In this document: positions 12,561-24,794 of the stretch, piece after piece
Layout of the letters: each line of letters begins with the position of its first letter
How positions within the stretch are numbered: position 1 is the stretch's first letter
NCBI GenBank assembly: GCA_029204225.1
Contig: MU832143.1
Coordinates: 21,023 to 85,022 of the forward strand
DNA: 64,000 nt
Direction of reading: 5' to 3'
From: Diphasiastrum complanatum
Taxonomy: Eukaryota; Streptophyta; Lycopodiopsida; Lycopodiales; Lycopodiaceae
Translations under genes and position numbers: made by a program
The notes under the pieces: generated by a model
What the model was told of the DNA's origin: nothing
Database searches by the model: none
What the model saw: only the letters and a program-made list of their open reading frames with translations

Positions 12561-12565
<5 letters not shown>
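9686..12565. other. Intergenic, no supported gene
   Basis: Several short open stretches occur (10525-10812 minus, 11388-11633 plus). None has a recognisable domain, start context or partner exon. The stretch at 11388 is richer in G+C than its surroundings. I can support no feature here. Confidence 0.45.

Positions 12566-12600
<35 letters not shown>
12566..12600. repeat. (CT)n microsatellite
   Basis: A pure CT run of about 35 bp follows a pyrimidine-rich lead-in. Unlike the CT tracts further right, no LINE 3' end precedes it. Confidence 0.9.
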
Positions 12601-12604
<4 letters not shown>

Positions 12605-12894
12605 CATACAATGTGACGTACAATACACTCTGATAAGGATTCTCGACGTATAATAATAAAGCAATTTCTCTCACAACGTTTGCAGATATACGACGATTCA
12701 TTGCTGATGGCGGGAGACTGTTTGGATCGTTGCTTTGTGTCGATCTTCGTCTAGAAGCCAGTCTTCTTTTTCATCACAAATCTGAAACACATTCCAACTC
12801 AAACAAACAATAAACCGTTAATGATTATCGGCGTGCAAGATATTCTTCTACACATTGCTTTGCTTTTAACCACCTCGTCAAGGTTTCCTAAATA

Positions 12895-13380
12895 TTGTTA
12901 TGATTTTCCCTCGTTCGAACTTGCCTGTTGATCTGTTACGTGTGTGTGTTTGCTGCTTCATTCAATTTTTACAATCATCTACTGATCTCGTCAGCGTGCA
13001 CAGATTATCCTAGACGTTGATAAGCTTTCTACTTTCTCATCAAACTGATTAGACATTTGTTACGCTTTTCCCCTCATTCGAAACTTTCCTGTTTAAGTAT
13101 ATGCGTCATGTGAGTGTGTGTGCTTCATTGGTTATTTGGGATCATCTCTTAATCTCATGAACGTGTACATTTTTATGCTGGAGGTTACTATGCTTTTCCC
13201 TGCTGATTATGCTTTTCCCCTCCTCGTTCAAACTTACCTGTTACACGATATTATACGTCATGTGCGTCAGTTTGCTTAATTCGCTGTTTACAATCATCTC
13301 TGAATCTCATCAGTGTGGATAGTATTATCCTAAACGTTTCCATGTTTTTTCGCATCTCATTCAAAGTTCTTAGGTGTTGT
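12895..13380. repeat. Three degenerate ~150-160-bp tandem units
   Basis: Blocks of the form TTTTCCC(C)TC...TTCgAAC...CCTGTT, then CGT(C/G)ATGTG-like, then ATCATCT..TAATCTCATCAGCGTG and a TATCCTA.ACGTT segment recur. The TTTTCCC landmark is at 12904, 13066 and 13213. Indels give uneven spacing. The sequence is unlike the transposons nearby. Confidence 0.6.
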
Positions 13381-14224
13381 TATTCTTTGTATTTCCTCAT
13401 TTAGACTGAAACCGTGAGATTTTTCCGGATTTTGCCACGCTTGCGTGTGTAACCATTGACGAATTTCCATGTGACAATTTTCAGCTCTTGCTTAACTCCC
13501 AAAGGTGGGATTCAAATTTATCTGCCCTTTAAGCTCCGTGACTCGCCCCGTCTTCTACATATAATGAATTAAGCCTCGTAACTTTATCCCGTTCCACTTC
13601 CGTCTGAGGGCATGACTGAATTAAGCTTTAGGCTTTTTAGTGTTAATGTGAAAGTGGTAAGCTATTATGATGATTTGCTAAAAGCGGAGCTGTCACTCCG
13701 AGGTGAGTTTGAGCATCAAATTGAGTAGTTTTAAGATTAATTTTAATTTTCAAATTGAGTAGTTTTAAGATTAATTTTAATTTTTTTATAATGCAATCGT
13801 TGATTTAGAAATTTTTAACAGTTAAGGCAAAGCTTCTCTTCAAAGATCAATCACCTTGTTTATAATAATGTATCAATTACCTTGTTTATAATGATTAATT
13901 ATCATAATAATCAATTGGTGCTTTGAAAATGGCTCAACAGAAAAATTTTCGTAAGTTTTATAGGATATCATTTGACCAGGAATGAAATTCCACGAGCTTA
14001 TTCACAGTTTATGGAAGGTTATTCACAGACGTGAGGATCGTGAAGTTGCTATGAAGGAAATGGCCACAGAAAGACTGAATAAGATAGCTCATTATTTTAT
14101 GAGATTGCAATATTCATCAAAACATATCATGCTAACATCACATGTCTATGCGGCTTTATTGAGGTAAAGCTTTTCTTCTATATTGGAATGGGCTCGATAA
14201 TTTCGTTTTCTTTGTCAAGAGCAC
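13381..14224. repeat. AT-rich stretch with a ~32-bp tandem duplication
   Basis: The block AAATTGAGTAGTTTTAAG plus ATTAATTTTAATTTT occurs twice in direct succession at about 13719-13783. A 61-codon open stretch at 13982-14167 has no recognisable domain and I do not call it a gene. Confidence 0.55.
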
Positions 14225-14335
14225 TTCAAAAAATATCAAAGTAATTGTGATCATATACTAAAGCTAGACATGTTTGAAATTGCTACATGATTAAGATGCC
14301 CAAGCCCATAGTGCCAAATCAATTCTTTATTGACA
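14225..14335 (-). pseudogene. Copia pre-integrase remnant
   Basis: The minus strand reads KELIWHYGLGHLNHVA, the GAG-pre-integrase signature (LWHxRLGHLN). It is close to the gag fragment of the same orientation. The protease region between them is missing, so element 2 has an internal deletion. The frame closes with a stop soon after. Confidence 0.75.
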
Positions 14336-14363
14336 AGAACAGAGATATTTAAGGCATGATTTG

Positions 14364-14717
14364 TTACAAAATAGTTTTTTGTAGAATCTGATTCCTAAGC
14401 ATGAGAACCCTCGAAGTGTTACTAGACTCATAGATAGATTTTAAAGATTCCCAAGCCTCTTTAGCACTCTTACATGATGATACTTCCCTTAAAAGATCAT
14501 TGCTTACATTCATCTTAATACAGTGAAGTGCAAGCCTAGACCTCTTCTTGTATCTCACTAATTCCTGTGCACCTAGAGGTTCATCTTCATCATCTATTAG
14601 AAACTCATAAAGATCCTGGAGCACCATTAGTGACTCCATCCTCACTTTCCAAATAGCATAATTGGTAGAATTTAACCTCTCACTAGCTTCTAGAAGGTAG
14701 GCTCCCACTGATCCCAT
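14364..14717 (-). pseudogene. Copia element 2 gag, N-terminal part
   Basis: This frame of 117 codons starts at the ATG at 14717. ASERLNSTNYAIWKVRMESL is the UBN2-type gag start, close to the gag at 1-747, and a conserved AWESLKSIYESS segment follows. It stops at 14364 before any zinc knuckle. A leader, primer site and LTR lie upstream on the same strand. The copy cannot make a complete gag. Confidence 0.8.
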
Positions 14718-15336
14718 CTTACTAGCAAGATTCTACACACAAAATATAGATTCGTTTGGACCTGAAACTCACAAAGGTTTCTAACTTGCAGTGTTTCACT
14801 CAAATGTTGACTTCTAATCCAACAGATGGATTTGTAATCACAGTTCTATCACTCCCTCACAAAGCTAGAATGAAGATAAGATGAGATGAAAACTACTCTC
14901 AAGCAAATCTTGCCAATCTTGGCTATTCTTGGACAAAAACTGACTCTATCTCTCTCATTCACTTTGATGTACTTTCAAGACCTGGTTTTCACTTTAAGAA
15001 GGTCTGAAATCAGCCTAGATTAATTAGTTTTTATGAAACAAATTCAAAACTAATCAATGGCAATGATCTTGGTAGCTTATCCTAGGATTTGCATGAAAAA
15101 TTACATCAAACTGACACCAGATGAATTTTCTATGATCCAATGAATATGGGTTATTAAATGCTGGTTCAGAGATGCCCACACGTGTGAACAATACAGATTT
15201 TGATCCTGAAAAAGTTTGGGATCAAATCCCCTCACCAAAACCTGGATACCAGCTCGCCCTTCCAATACTAGCTTTTTGCACCAAAACTTGCTAAAACTGG
15301 ATTAGATTCAAACACAGATCAATGGCCTTGTACTTG

Positions 15337-15348
15337 GCTCTGATACCA
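15337..15348 (-). other. Primer binding site of copia element 2
   Basis: The minus strand reads TGGTATCAGAGC, directly after the LTR end. It is identical to the site at 1910-1921. Confidence 0.85.
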
Positions 15349-16040
15349 TGTGAAAAGTACAGTACTAAGGACCAAAAATGGATCTTTGAATGATCCACAA
15401 GGTGATTGTATGCTTGTTAAACAATCTACCAGAAACTAGTCATCAGAAAACAAGATCTAGTTTAGCAGCTTGATAGGAAACAAGTAGAGACAATCAAAGC
15501 ATTGGTCAATTAGTATAATCCAACTCCACACGTGTGGAAATAAGGCTGTAGTACGGCCTGTAGACAATGTTTACAAAGTGCCAAAGCTGGGTTTCATTGG
15601 AAATCAAGAGTAATCACCATACAATGAGAGGAAACTCGAGTTTCTCCTTGAGGCTCCAAAAAGTTTCTATCTTCACACTATGGAGAATGGGAATACATAG
15701 TAAAACACACTTCCTTTGCAAAGTTAGGTGAAAATCCAACATGTAATAAGGAAGTAGACTCCACTTTCTTGCCCTAATGTGAAAACCCTAGCTTAGGATC
15801 CAAGAGTCATGCTTGGTAGGTGCATGGTAGGTACAAATCTCATTATAAATCATGGTCTAGATCCTACAAAGTAGGAATCACTACCAAATGGACACAACCA
15901 CTCCTCTTGACTCGTGGTAACCTACTTTAGGTGTGTATGTACAAGTGGCACTTTGGCCATTCAAGTAACCAACAAACAATATTGACAAAATGTACAATAT
16001 TCTACATGGCTAGATTTGCCAATGTAGGCAATTTTTCACA
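15349..16040 (-). mobile_element. 5' LTR of copia element 2
   Basis: A 692-bp segment with TGTGAAAAGTAC at the left edge and GCAATTTTTCACA at the right, forming inverted ends. Length and ends resemble the LTR at 1922-2604, so both belong to one copia group. The matching 3' LTR is absent to the left, as expected for a truncated copy. Confidence 0.75.
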
Positions 16041-17165
16041 TCTTAGTGTGTCAATATGATCATCACCTAGTTTTCGTATGCAAGTGGCAAGCTTAAAAAC
16101 AATGTCATAATTGCGTCTAAATCGTTGATGACTGATCTGATAGCCGCCATTTGCTCAAGGAGGGTCTTGAACTAGTTGATATGATTCTACAAAGTGTTAC
16201 ATCCATGTCCAGTCTAGAGGATAATATGGTATCATAGTCGCCGCTTTCACAGATTAGTGCATTCCCAACTGTGCCTGACAAGGCAATATGGTGCCTGGTC
16301 TCATCCACAAAGGTCGTGGAGGTCTTGAGAGATGGTGTGCCTGCTTGAGCCTAAATGCCAGCCTGAGCTGTTTGTTATGGACTAGCTGTAGGCCTAATTT
16401 TTCATCCCTCCACACCTTAAGTGAGAGCGTGAACATATTATTATGCTTGTAACTTGGTATCAAGGTTCTTTATGGTACAAAAATTTTATGCCAACTTAAA
16501 TAGTATCTAGATCAAAGAGGGCCCATTTCCTTAGTGTTGGCTCAAATGAAAAGCAAGTCAGAGACTGGTTAGTAGAAGCAAATAATGTAGTGAGAGATTT
16601 TTCCCTTGATAGTGGTGTTTGAATTTTTTGTCGTAATTAAAAAAAACTTAATTTCTTGTTTTGGGTGTCAGTCTTTTCTACAATGGTCAAGTTATTATTG
16701 GATCCCTCTCATCAAATAGTCAAAGTTGATTGCAAGATCTGTTCAAATTCTATTACAAAAAGTAGGATACTACAAACTTTAGATTTTTTGATTTTCTTGC
16801 ACTTCAGTATATCCATCCTTTTTCTTGGAGATCTTTGTTATCGTATTTTCTACAATTTACTGCTTCACTAGTAGTTTATGGTTCTTTATTTTGATTATTA
16901 GTATTTGAGATACTTACAGTTTGCCAAGTTTGTGCCACTTAATCTTTTTCTACATTTGCATATTTTCTATTTGGATGATCGTTCTTCCTTAAGTAGGGTG
17001 CTCCGCTGCACTTTATAGCTCCTCAATTGGATGTATTGATGTTCACTTTATGATTTTCCAATTTTCATTAGTTTTCAAGACTATCCTTTTGTGCTTTTTT
17101 GTTTCCTTCTTTGTAGATGTTTACATAATTTTTCGTCCTACAATAAGGTGCTTGCAATGCATTTT
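16041..17165. other. Intergenic, weak retroelement traces
   Basis: A primer-site-like word (CTTGGTATCAAGG) at about 16451 hints at an old leader region. No LTR pair or convincing domain was found. Open stretches at 16254-16463 and 16656-16871 match nothing I know. Confidence 0.4.
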
Positions 17166-17169
17166 TTAG

Positions 17170-17665
17170 CTTGTAAATCTAATTGGCCTACAATCCAAAT
17201 CGGCATTTGCCCAAAATTTATCACCGTTAAGAACCTTACCATTTCTCATCACTATTCCATCTTCTATGGAATACTTAAGATACGTATGATGCTCTCCTTT
17301 TGCTTGTCCATGACTAACCTCCTATTCCACTTTCTTACAATGAGGATCTTCCTGCTGAGCCTTCCTTATCTTAGACAATAAGTCATTTTTGATAACTACA
17401 AATGACGTCTAATACACTATACGAGATAGTGCATCTGCCATATGATTCTCAGCTCCTTCTTTTACCGAATCTCCATTAGGAATTTTTTCATAAGCTCAGA
17501 CCATTTGGATTGCTGGCCTTTAAGGTCTAGTTGCTTACAAAAGGATCTATAGGTATCATGATTAGTAGATACCTCAAATTTTGATCCATGCAGATAATGC
17601 CTCCCATGCCTTTAATACATGAAGAATGACATACAACTCCAGTTGAGCTACAATCATCTTCATTA
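17170..17665 (-). pseudogene. Ty3 RNase H/integrase-linker relic
   Basis: Minus-strand frames, joined across stops, read LELYVILHVLKAWEALSAW, then DLKGQQSKWSELM and ENHMADALSRI, then YLKYSIEDGIVMRNGKV. These match in order the end of RNase H and the linker to integrase of the Ty3 element at 25700-26130, where the same landmarks read ADALSRI and YLKYTIEDGMIKRNGK. Several frameshifts and stops make it a decayed copy. No LTR is visible nearby. Confidence 0.75.
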
Positions 17666-17725
17666 GTTGTTTGTATCGACTTTTACTTGAGTGACTATGA
17701 TGTCAAACTCTTTCCATAATATATT

Positions 17726-17860
17726 TTGTCTAAGACATTGATCTCAGGAATTGTCATCCTTCCTTTTTCCATGTTTCTAGTGTAATGGAATAATTGTCTA
17801 AGACATTTATGTCAAGAATTTTTATTCTTCCTTTTTCCATGTTTCTAGTGCAATGAAAAA
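17726..17860. repeat. 68-bp tandem duplication
   Basis: TTGTCTAAGACATT starts near 17727 and 17794. Each copy continues into TTCCTTTTTCCATGTTTCTA. The second copy has several substitutions. Confidence 0.75.
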
Positions 17861-17978
17861 ATCAATCGTCAAGTGGAATTCTTCTTCCCATATGTTCTTT
17901 CTTATTCCTTATGTGTATGCTTATCTAACTCACTCCTATAATGATTGTAACCCATTTGACTTTTATTTTTGAATTTTG

Positions 17979-18088
<110 letters not shown>

Positions 18089-18304
18089 CTAATAAGATAT
18101 CAAAATGTATCAGATACAGTCAAAGCACCGTGTGCTAACAAAGCCAAAGCTAATAAGTGTGCGTAAACTGCAACAACAACTAGTGATGTTAAATCTTTGA
18201 GGTGTACGAAATGAATGAAGATGCCCATGACTATTCTAGTGCTTCAAGTGTCTACTGCAGCGTGCTCATCTCTCCCCAAAGTCTTACCTCGTGATGCACA
18301 GTTC

Positions 18305-19095
<791 letters not shown>

Positions 19096-19242
19096 ATATG
19101 CTTGTCCTCGTTGATAGAATATCGCATGATAGCCAAGAAAGGAGAAGGCACATTCTCAGAAGTATTAAAAGCGCAGTGCCTCAAAACAAACAAATATGTT
19201 GCCATCAAGTGTATGAAAAACACTTTTGGAAGTTTGGATCAG
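19096..19242 (+). CDS. MOK: MOK/LF4-type protein kinase, exon 1 (glycine loop)
   Basis: This exon encodes the N-lobe start of a Ser/Thr kinase of the MAK/ICK/MOK (RCK) family. IEYRMIAKKGEGTFSEVLKA contains the glycine loop GEGTFSEV, and VAIKCMK carries the ATP-binding Lys. It ends SLDQ at donor CAG|GTCTCT, phase 0, and joins VTNLREIQ of exon 2. The 5' edge is uncertain. No ATG lies upstream in frame before a stop; either an acceptor AG at 19094-19095 opens the exon, or translation starts at the internal Met at 19126. In animals and Chlamydomonas, MOK/LF4 limits cilium length (established knowledge); a role in sperm flagella here is inference. Confidence 0.8.
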
Positions 19243-19556
19243 GTCTCTCTCAATCTCACATTCTCTCTTTGTGGAGTGAGCTAAACAAGTTCTCTATTTT
19301 ATGTTCAATAAATACAGCACTCTCCCACAAAATGTAAGATGCATGTAGATGTACATTGTTTCATCTTGTTGCAATTTTTGTTACATTTTACTTCTCTCTC
19401 TAGATAAATCAAACTTATGGTCGCAAGCCATTATAATATGCTCCCAAAAGCCAAATATATGTCAATCTACATTGTTTTGTTTTGATTGAACCTTTTGGTA
19501 CTTGATGCCATCTTCTTCCCTATGTAGAATTTAATTTACGTTTATTGGCTTCCAAT

Positions 19557-20300
19557 CATGCCACACTACTTGGACTCGGGACTCTCACACTGCCTCAGAT
19601 TCACATTGGGATAGCTCAGGGTGTCTTCTCACCAGCTAGCTATCAAGAATGGGAGGTTCCACAGAATTCTCAGAGAGGAGCGAATTTGCCAATTATGCTC
19701 TCTAGATGAAGTGGAGTTTGAGGAGCATTTATCTTTAGTTGTCCTATATACTATGAGATCAGAGGGAGATATCACTGCCTGTTTCGAGACATGCCTACCA
19801 CTCTACGCTCTCTCGTAGCGAGGCGAGATCTATGTGGCACAGCTCCGCATCTTACCACTCAGCCCTTGAATTCTTCTTTCTTTATCAGGCGGAGATTGCG
19901 AGATACAGTGCATGATGATGATGATGGTTATGACGATGATGAGGCTGAGTGTACTTCTCACCATCACTCTATTGCCACTCTATTGCCAGGATCACGAGAC
20001 CTCCTATGCAGAGACACTTCATATAGACGACGTCAGAGGGCTCCAGCGCCTGCAGCTCGCATTACATCTTTCTATAGCATCAGCATGAACTTTACATCAT
20101 GACATAGATGCATTTATTATTATGCACATACTCTCTCATTTCCGCACTTACCTTAGTTTGTACTAGATGTTTCTTTATTACAGCTTCGGAGACATTTTAT
20201 ACGCTCCCATTGTTACTACATACTTGCCATGCATTTCATTAGTCTTATATGCCTTTTAGCATGAAAAATACATTAATAAAACTTGCTTTTTTTCTTTATT
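19557..20300 (+). mobile_element. LINE-1: 5'-truncated LINE, ORF2 C-terminus and 3' end
   Basis: The frames read HQLAIKNGRF...EERICQLCSLDEVEFEEH, the C-terminal zinc-finger-like region (C-x2-C...H...C) of LINE ORF2. QPLNSSFF (19860-19883) and an acidic DDDDGYDDDEAE stretch follow, then a RITSFY end. The 3' UTR closes with ATGCCTTTTAGCAT (imperfect hairpin, 20249-20262), TTAATAAAA and a pyrimidine tail. It lacks everything upstream of the finger. Another LINE 5' end begins right after the tail. Confidence 0.85.
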
Positions 20301-22078
20301 CTCTCTCTTAGCGCTCTAGCTCCATCCTCATTGATTTCATGGCTCCACGTAAGCGTGGGGGAAGTAACTCCCCCGCTCTCCACCTCATCTCGGAAGTAGC
20401 TCCAATGCGGATTCCAACACCTTTATTGCTACTGATTTCATCGCCGACAGACCTCCAGCTCCAGAGCTGCCATCACTGTCCTCCAGCGCTCCAGCGCTGG
20501 CATCACCTGCAGTGCTGCCCATTGCTGCTTCCAATGCTGCCTCTGCCTCTGCCTCTGCCTCCAGCGCTGCCTCTGGCTCCAACGATGCCTCCACTGCTGA
20601 GAATATCTACAACGATGTTGGGAACATCTCTAGTGCTGCTGGGGACACCTCCAGCAGTGCCCCCAATATTATTGCCACTGACTCCATCGCTGGGGGGACA
20701 GTCAGTGCTGTCCCTTCCTCATCTGACATTTCTTCATCGTATGCTGCCTACCTATCAGGTTTTACCAAAAATGCTCGACATCTACATGCCTAGGAAAGCA
20801 TTTGAGGGCTATCTAAAAGCAGAGGTAGATGCCTTAAAATTCGAAGTATAGCAGCTTAAGCTGACAATGTCGACGCTGCTCCAAGACAACATGGCTCTCA
20901 AACAGAAAATCCAGACATTGGAAGGAACGCCATCCCCAATGACAAGCAAAATCGATGAGCTAGAACGTCACCTGAGTGAACACAAGGAGACTACAAAAAC
21001 TTGCGCTTCTTTATTTCACAAACCCAACAGTTTGTCGTTCTTGCATAACGGCTCACTCATTGAATCGAATGGAAATGTCAATATTTCTTCTCCTTATGTG
21101 CATTATGCTTTAGAAATGGTTGAATGCATGAATATTGTGATTTGCAATATTGCTCGTTCAAGAATGCAAGAAAATCTATTAGGAGGCTAAAGCATCGGGA
21201 CGTTTTGCTATTTATCGGGATGGTCATTGATATTTGGATCGTGGTCCATCTACCTCTAGTGCCTAGGAAGTTGGGGCTCTCGGGCGTAGGAGCAGCCTGA
21301 GGCCCCATCCACATCATCTCGTATTGGTCTTTGGAACTGTAACGACATCCATTCTTCAGCAGCTGCAAGAGATTTAGCAAACTTCATAGCAAAGGGGCAC
21401 ATCCTTCTTTTCACTGAGACTCATGAGAGTCAATTTCGAGGACTACCGGAGTTTCATGGATTCAGATGGTTTTTGGTTTTTGGATTAGAGACTAGATCTG
21501 TAGGGGGCGGAGGTTTTGGTGGAGTTGCATGCTTATACAGGGACTCATTATAGCCTATCATTGATCTGGTTCGACAGGATGAGCATGCGTGCTATTTGTG
21601 GCTTCGATTTCTTGGCTGGAGTATTGGGCTTGATAGGGATTTGTATCTGGCAGTTTGCTATTTTCCAGTAGAGTCTTCGACTTTCGCTGATAGTATGGGC
21701 CCCCCCATATGCTGATCTCTCATCAAATTTCTTCTTTACGTGGAGCGTGGTTATATACTTCTAGCCGGTGACTTCAACGCCAGGACCTCCTCTAGACAGA
21801 TAGAGTTTCATATGATCACTGATGACCCTTTAAGGATACATGCCATGGATAGTACGGATATGGGGATTGACAGGATATCTGCTGATGATTGTGGCCCAGC
21901 CTCTACATATGGTGAGCACTTTCTTTTGCTGGGTGAGGCCCATGAGCTTTCCATTTTTTATGGCTTATCCTGTTGGCCAAGATCTGGTGACTATACTTGC
22001 CACCCTCATGGTGGTGGGCATAGTGTTGTGGATTATTTCATGAGGTCACCATCTCTTATACCCTTTATTACGTCCACG
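20301..22078 (+). mobile_element. LINE-2: 5' half (ORF1 and endonuclease)
   Basis: It begins at the pyrimidine tail of LINE-1. ORF1 opens with MAPRKRGGSNS at 20339, is Ala/Ser-rich, then forms a coiled coil (YMPRKAFEGYLKAEVDAL, DNMALKQKIQTLEG) broken by a frameshift and a stop. From 21300, WNCNDIHSS-like and FTETHES lead into the ORF2 endonuclease; GDFNART (21763 on) and GHSVVDYF carry the catalytic Asp/Asn/Asp signature. The sequence breaks after SPSLIP at about 22078, where Ty3-derived sequence follows. Reverse transcriptase is missing. Confidence 0.8.
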
Positions 22079-22084
22079 TCCTGA
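21740..22084 (+). pseudogene. LINE endonuclease (APE-like) fragment
   Basis: This is the open part of the LINE-2 endonuclease: AGDFNARTSSRQIEFH, then GEHFLLLGEAHELSIFYGL, then the TCHPHGGGHSVVDYF end. Exonuclease-endonuclease-phosphatase enzymes nick the target strand to prime reverse transcription. The N-terminal part lies upstream in other frames. The reading frame ends in foreign sequence at the junction. Confidence 0.8.
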
Positions 22085-22439
22085 ATATAGGATTCAGTAT
22101 GATCCTAGACTTGGATACACGACGGTACTCCAGTGCTCGAGATTATTGCTTACGCCACATCATACTGGACGAGACCTGTAAAGTAATTAATAACCTTGTG
22201 AGGCCCAGACACACTATTTGGAGTTAATACATGGTTTAGGACAGTCAATGCATGTGTAGAGTATCAATAGCAATGGAATTTCTTAATTGGGGAGTTTAGG
22301 CCTTGCATGACTGCATGCACAGGGTGGTCTTGGTTTTGGTTCCTTGGCATTCCTGGTTGTTCCATATTGCTTGGTTTCAGATGATGTAGCCGAAATGTTC
22401 CCTTCGTCGTCGCGATGTTGATCCTGAGCTGTTCCCATT

Positions 22440-24350
22440 CTTACCAGCTGCCATTCACCAGGTTAATTCACCAGGTTCGCCTTCACCATAGTCGACGTTG
22501 TCGATAGATTTAGTTTTTGGTCCAGTGAGATGGTCATCCTGTTGAGGAGACCACATGGGAGCCTATTGATGTCTTTTATCATACACCATCACTTGCGGAT
22601 CAGGATCGTGCTCTTGCTGCACTTGTTGATTCCTCTACATCAGATGCTGCTCTAGTTGTTGATGCACCAGGGCTTGCTGCTGTTTGATCCAGTTTCTTTT
22701 CGACAGTTGGGTCTTTTTTTGTGTCGGGGAGAGTTATGGACTTGGCTCATTACATTCGCCACGTCCATTTACATTTACTTCACTTTATGCATAAGCAGGC
22801 CTTGGGCCCTTTTTTATTCATTATTGACACTTAGACTATATGGTTGGCCTTGGGCCTTATTATTCATTATTTGGACATTTGGACATATTCCTGGAGAGTG
22901 GGGGCCTTTTTGAAGGGCGCACTATTATCCCTCCCAGTTGGGCCCTAACCACTGGAAGCTTCCTTTTAGGGCTTCCTCTAGGCTATAAGTAGGGAATCTG
23001 TGTCATTTGTTACTCAGCTGATGATATTGATCTCTCTCTTTAGTCTCCTTAATTTCTTTTTCCTGCTTTCTAGGGTTAAGTCTTGCTTATGTGATGGTTT
23101 CATAGCTTAACTCTAGATCAGTTGTGATTGCATTCGTAACTAGTAGGATGTTGTAAAACGCCTTGTAGAGCTTGCCAAAAGTTGAATCAAAGTTTTATGA
23201 AGCTTTCCTTGAAGTTAGAGCCAAGAATTCGGTGAATTGTTTTTGTAGAAGGCCGAAAAAAGCTGAAAAATAGCCTTTTTTTGGTGATTTTTGGGGGATG
23301 GATTGCTCTCAATCCACAAGGGGATCATGCTGAAGTTTTTCACAGCCTGTTTAGTACTCATCTTGACCTATCCAACAAGCTATCAGACTTATAAATTGAT
23401 GGCCGGGGGCTTATGCTCCGTCTCCATCAACTTTGAAGCAAAAAGCTCTTCTACAAATCATGAAATCTTTGTTCTTAGCCCATACTTCTTCTTAGGACCT
23501 GTGTGAATGCTTCACGGAAGTCTAATAGACCATTTAAGATTGTTGGTAACATCATTTTTGGGCTTGGGGAGGTGTTTGCATGTTTTTAGACAGTATGGCC
23601 TAGAAAAAGTGGGCCCTAATACAGAATTCAGACGCTCTGTTTTCGCATGTGTGAAGCTGAGTTGGCAGGCTGATGTGTCAACCATCTCGGTCACTTGGTC
23701 TTCCTCCGTACTGTGCTTTACAGCGCCTAATTTGGTGCACTGTAGCTCAAGTTATGGCCATTTGAAGTTTTGGCAATTTTGTGAGCAAAATTGTCAAAAT
23801 CCGTAAAGGTTTTGATTGCATGCTTGCTTTTTCCCTAAATTGTGGTATTGTACTTGTATGGATTGGTTGCATGTTGATTTTGAGAGTGTTTTTGACATGC
23901 ATGAGGGATTTACAGTCGTTTTGAGTGGTCATACGCATGTGCTATGATGGTTGGGTCACAAATTAATGATTCTGGCTGACAATGTCCGTACAACTGAAAT
24001 TTACATAAAAATTCCGTAATGTCAAAAAAGCAGTTGATGTCACATGCTTTTTATGCCGGACTGACATTATGTTGGTAAGATTAGGAATCGAACAATATGT
24101 TGATTTTTCCGATTTCAAATGCCTATATACTGAAAGTGTTTTTGATGAATTTCAAATTACGTAAAATTCAAAAAAAAAATTAAATTTCAAAAATTCAAAA
24201 TTTCCAATTTTTTGAATTGTCTATAAAATGAACTAAAGTTAGTGAATTGACCATATTGGAGTCAATTTGAGTCAGAATTGGTTAACTGTACTTTACTTAT
24301 AGTTAAGAATAGACGTATTCATTAACTAAAGTTAGTTATTAGATAGATAA
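22440..24350 (+). mobile_element. 3' end of an older Ty3 chromovirus with LTR-like sequence
   Basis: At 22518-22687 one frame reads FLVQ(stop)DGHPVEETTWEP, a chromodomain core with its Trp codon changed to TGA, followed by an acidic/Ala tail ending at 22687. This is the C-terminus of a Ty3 chromovirus integrase. Next comes LTR-like sequence with TATAAGT at 22984; its limits are not clear. It differs from the 24.4-28.0-kb element, so two Ty3 elements are superimposed. 23200-24350 holds no other recognisable feature except A/T-rich runs near 24170. Confidence 0.55.
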
Positions 24351-24355
24351 TTGAA

Positions 24356-24790
24356 GATGGCAGAAGAAGTTGCAAATTAGGTTGTGCCAAATCCGGCTGC
24401 ACTATCATTGCCATCAGTTGAGTATGGCACTCAATGACATGAACCATCAGAATAATATGAGAGACAAATAGATGGAAGTTCATTTGAACCAGATTAAATT
24501 ACTGTCATCTTTGAATCTCGGGTTTCAGCCTGAAATCTATTCAGGGGAGAAGGAGAAGAAACCGGAAGTTGCGGAGGACTGGCTTGTTAAGTGGAGCAGT
24601 TATTTCAGTGTGCATGGACTTCCTGATGAGAAGAAGATTGAAAGTGTCGTGCTAATATAATATGAAAATGATTCCCATTTTGGTCATATTTGGAACATTG
24701 TTTGGACCGAAAGAAATGAGGACTCTAGTGAATCAAGTTCACAGGGGTCTCAACTAACAAAGAAAAATAAGAAGATTGTGGAACAATATA
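24356..24790 (+). pseudogene. Ty3 gag remnant
   Basis: An ATG at 24357 (MAEEVAN then stop) is followed by broken frames. At 24472-24660 an open part reads PEIYSGEKEKKPEVAEDWL and KWSSYFSVHGLPDEKKIE, like the start of a Ty3 retrotrans_gag domain. Most of gag, the knuckle and protease are missing before integrase-like sequence begins at about 24795. Confidence 0.6.
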
Positions 24791-24794
24791 CCAT

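Noticed and set aside
20339-20851. 170-codon Leu/Pro-rich frame and overlapping Ala-rich frame as host genes
   Set aside because: They lie at the LINE ORF1 start after a LINE tail and continue into a LINE coiled coil. They are LINE-2 ORF1 in shifted frames.
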